Positions 61,732-64,000 of a stretch of DNA of 64,000 bases are shown here, piece after piece. Source of the stretch: Anabaena sp051781005 (GTDB taxonomy: Bacteria > Cyanobacteriota > Cyanobacteriia > Cyanobacteriales > Nostocaceae). The stretch is taken from contig NZ_JBPWOA010000028.1 of NCBI RefSeq assembly GCF_051781005.1, positions 1 to 64,000 of the forward strand, given 5' to 3'. The stretch's first letter is position 1. The number at the start of each line of letters is the position of its first letter. The notes beneath the pieces were generated by a model. It saw only the letters and a list, made by a program, of their open reading frames with translations. It did not search any database and had not been told where the DNA came from. Both the position numbers and the translations under genes were made by a program.

Positions 61732-63432
61732 GTGGTTTTGTCCCAGATAAATCAGAGTGCGGTTCACTGCATAAATCCTAACTGTCAACGACCCTATCCT
61801 CAACCTTGGGGAAACAAATTTTGTAATAGCTGTGGCGCACCGTTACAGTTGTTAGACCGCTACGACCCTATTAATCCTTTGGGTTCAGGAGGGTTTGCCC
61901 AAATTTACACGGTTTGGGATGAAAAAACCGAGACTGAAAAAGTTCTGAAAGTCTTAGTAGAAGATTCTCCTAAGGCTTTGGAATTGTTTATCCAGGAAGC
62001 GGAGGTTTTAAGTAGTTTCCGACATCCGGGTGTTCCCAAAGTTGATGCTGACGGGTATTTTCAAATTAATTTAACTAGTCCTAAACCGCACCAGTTGGCT
62101 TGTCTGGTGATGGAAAAAATTGATGGGCAAAATTTGGAGGAAATTCGCAAAAATTATCCTCAAGGATGTCCAGAAGATTTGGTGTTAAATTGGTTCGCCC
62201 AGGCTGTAAAAATTTTACAGGAACTGCACAAACGCCAAATTATTCATAGGGATATTAAACCTTCTAATTTAATGCTGCGGAACCCTTCACCAAGCGCCCT
62301 TCTGCAAGTAGAACAATTGGTACTAATTGATTTTGGTGGTGCTAAACAATTTAGTGGGGCAATATTGCGATCGCACTCTCCCTCCACAAGACTATTTTCC
62401 TCTGGTTACAGTCCCCCAGAACAGGTAATTGGCGGGAATGTGGGACCAGCAGCGGATTTTTACGCCTTGGGGCGAACAATGATTGAATTACTCACCGGTA
62501 AGCATCCGCAAAATTTAGAAGATCCCATCACTGGGGAATTACGTTGGCGCAATTGCTGCAATGTTAATCCCCGGTTAGCAGACTTATTGGATGAAATGGT
62601 AAAAACGGATGTGCGATCGCGTCCCGCCCATGCAGCTATAATTCAAAAACGCTTACTGAAAATTGTCCCCGCAGCATCACAACCAAATTTATTTATCCAA
62701 CTCAAAACCACTGTTATTCAATCTGTCACCCAATTTACCCAAGCTGTGGGTAGCACAACTCTATTTACAGTCCAGGCAATTTTCAAATTCTTACTAGCTT
62801 GTCTGTCAACAATTTGGGCGATGATTTTAGGCGGTATTGGCGCTAGTTTAGGTACTATCGTCGGTTTTATCTTGGCTTATCAAAGCAAATTAGGCGCTTT
62901 CGTTGAGGAATTTATATCCCGCCAATTGCCAGCATTAATCCAAAATTCTCAACCAGCTTCAGCCAAAGAAATGATAGTATTTGCGATCGCAGGTTTAGGA
63001 ACCGCTTGGGGAATTACCGTATCTGGCAGTTTTGGTCAAAAACGGCGATTTTTGATAGCAGCACTCATGGGTTTAATTGGCAATAGTTTAGGCTGGATAG
63101 CTTGGCAATTCATCACCCCACATCATAGCGCCGAGGGTTTAGTTGCATGGATGTTAGTCTCAATTTCCATACTCACCTTGGGTTTAGGTCTGCGTACCCA
63201 TTATCTAGCTTACGCCTTCATAGCTTCCTTTGGGAGTGCAAACATCTTAGCAGCCTTAATTCATCTAGGTTTACCAGTCCCTTCTATCCATTTCTCCTCC
63301 AGTCAACCAGGCTGGTTAGAGTTATTTGTACCCATAGCTTTTTTTGGTTTTGTGGGTATTTTAATAAGTCTTTGTTTAGGGTTGAGTTTCTACCTTATTG
63401 TTCCTTGTTTGCGTTGGTTAGGATGGCGATAA
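61732..63432 (+). CDS. Zinc-ribbon Ser/Thr protein kinase with membrane C-terminus
   Basis: 566 aa. A four-Cys ribbon (CINPNC...CNSCG, about 13-34) precedes a eukaryotic-type kinase: GSGGFAQIY loop, VLKVL lysine, IIHRDIKPSNLML, LIDFGGAKQF and GYSPPEQ. After residue ~320 there are about seven hydrophobic segments. This layout is common among cyanobacterial Ser/Thr kinases. The start is GTG at 61732; a later start would cut the zinc ribbon. It follows the secretion cluster on the same strand after 207 bp and might regulate it, but that is only positional. Confidence 0.88.
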   Translation: MVLSQINQSAVHCINPNCQRPYPQPWGNKFCNSCGAPLQLLDRYDPINPLGSGGFAQIYTVWDEKTETEKVLKVLVEDSPKALELFIQEAEVLSSFRHPGVPKVDADGYFQINLTSPKPHQLACLVMEKIDGQNLEEIRKNYPQGCPEDLVLNWFAQAVKILQELHKRQIIHRDIKPSNLMLRNPSPSALLQVEQLVLIDFGGAKQFSGAILRSHSPSTRLFSSGYSPPEQVIGGNVGPAADFYALGRTMIELLTGKHPQNLEDPITGELRWRNCCNVNPRLADLLDEMVKTDVRSRPAHAAIIQKRLLKIVPAASQPNLFIQLKTTVIQSVTQFTQAVGSTTLFTVQAIFKFLLACLSTIWAMILGGIGASLGTIVGFILAYQSKLGAFVEEFISRQLPALIQNSQPASAKEMIVFAIAGLGTAWGITVSGSFGQKRRFLIAALMGLIGNSLGWIAWQFITPHHSAEGLVAWMLVSISILTLGLGLRTHYLAYAFIASFGSANILAALIHLGLPVPSIHFSSSQPGWLELFVPIAFFGFVGILISLCLGLSFYLIVPCLRWLGWR

Positions 63433-63625
63433 TTTGTAAATAACCTGAGTTCGGGTTAAAAATTATAAAGGAACATAGAACAGTTTGAACTTATTAAAAA
63501 AATACATATTTTCCAAGAAAGCTTAAAGTAAAAATATGGGGAATTTTCTGATTTGACAGAATTATTGCGAGAAGATAGAGACAGATGCTCACAGATAAAA
63601 TTGTCAAGGATGTTGTAAATGAACT

Positions 63626-64000
63626 TTAGTTGATAATTCTTCTTAATCCATCACGAAAAACCTGAAAACTTCTAGATTGGTTATTTTCTACATTCATGTG
63701 GGGTGATACTTTCTGAGCGAAGTCCATTTTTTGTAACCCTGTCTCATAGCCATACTTTTTTAGTATCTTATCTAATTCTTCCCATGTCCCACCTTTGATA
63801 GCATCTGGATTGCGAAATTTGGCTTGCTGGGATAAAGAAACAGGTATTTTTTCATATTCAGCCCTGATTGCTGCTACATCACCTATAAACCAAGATTCAA
63901 GTTCTTCTACAACAATTCGATGAAGAACAATATTTCCTTTTTTTCCGGTTACAACACTACTAGCATCACAGAGCTTCTTTTTTAATTCTTGACAATTTGC
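63626..64000 (-). CDS. DUF4276-like protein, C-terminal part (truncated by window edge)
   Basis: The last 124 codons of a minus-strand gene whose start lies beyond 64000. It reads GKKGNIVLHRIVVEELESWF, IGDVAAIRAEYEKIP, FRNPDAIKGGTWEELDKILK and MDFAQKVSPHMNVENNQSRS, and ends RDGLRRIIN at TAA 63628-63626. The VVEELESWFIGD segment and the later 'K...A..i...M' pattern match DUF4276, a TOPRIM-like family often encoded beside an AAA ATPase in defence gene pairs. The partner, if any, would be outside the window. Confidence 0.7.
   Translation of the reverse strand, partial: ANCQELKKKLCDASSVVTGKKGNIVLHRIVVEELESWFIGDVAAIRAEYEKIPVSLSQQAKFRNPDAIKGGTWEELDKILKKYGYETGLQKMDFAQKVSPHMNVENNQSRSFQVFRDGLRRIIN

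Noticed and set aside
61493..61750. 85-aa frame overlapping the kinase start
   Set aside because: It overlaps both neighbours, lacks a recognisable domain and covers the possible IS end.
1..64000. tRNA or rRNA genes and prophage
   Set aside because: No cloverleaf with a T-loop consensus, no rRNA-like sequence and no capsid, terminase or tail genes were seen on either strand.

Overview
The window looks like chromosome of a filamentous, probably heterocyst-forming cyanobacterium (Nostocales). The signs are: many GCGATCGC (HIP1) palindromes; a BicA-type bicarbonate transporter, cyanobacterial MntABC and a bd-type oxidase; xisH/xisI remnants; very large multi-domain Ser/Thr-histidine kinases; heptameric short tandem repeats; and many small palindromic repeats and MITEs. 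The genus cannot be fixed from this sequence. No rRNA or tRNA gene was seen.

Layout. 1-2.3 kb: a Phd/YefM-type antitoxin gene with a strong promoter and a palindromic operator, a small conserved cyanobacterial protein, a Uma2 nuclease, and a broken xisH-xisI pair (xisH cut at its 5' side by a repeat, xisI with an in-frame stop). 2.5-4.8 kb: a two-gene ATPase + HNH nuclease operon resembling the Septu anti-phage system. 4.9-20.5 kb: mostly housekeeping, with ahcY, an MscS channel, mntC divergent from mntA-mntB, an ExoD-like gene, a YegS/DAGK lipid kinase, bicA and cydA-cydB. Two homologous terminator-ended units near 12.2-12.4 kb may be small RNA genes.

20.7-31.6 kb is an accessory and defence-like island. 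It holds a five-repeat orphan CRISPR array and an internally deleted IS630 element. Then comes a same-strand run: two small proteins sharing one domain, a trypsin-like Nal1-type protease carrying that domain at its N-terminus, a metallophosphoesterase-SIR2 fusion, a tandem-NTPase STAND protein with 11 WD40 repeats, a YbaK-type tRNA-editing domain fused to a cyclodipeptide-synthase-like domain, and a small membrane protein. This is the best candidate for an undescribed conflict or immune system.

31.8-47.2 kb is a signalling cluster: a 1894-aa Ser/Thr kinase-AAA-GAF-PAS-histidine kinase with a receiver partner, two further sensor kinases and a REC-PAS-GGDEF-EAL protein. Whole modules are shared almost identically between neighbours. 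47.3-49.8 kb carries a Tat-exported sulfatase and its formylglycine-generating enzyme. 50.3 kb has a PEP-CTERM-like exported protein. 51.6-61.5 kb is a type IV secretion-like cluster (VirB2, B3, B4, B5/TrbJ, B6, two B8-like, B10 and B9-like), followed by a zinc-ribbon Ser/Thr kinase with a membrane C-terminus. The window ends inside a DUF4276-like gene on the minus strand.

All product names come from motifs read by eye; no database search was possible.
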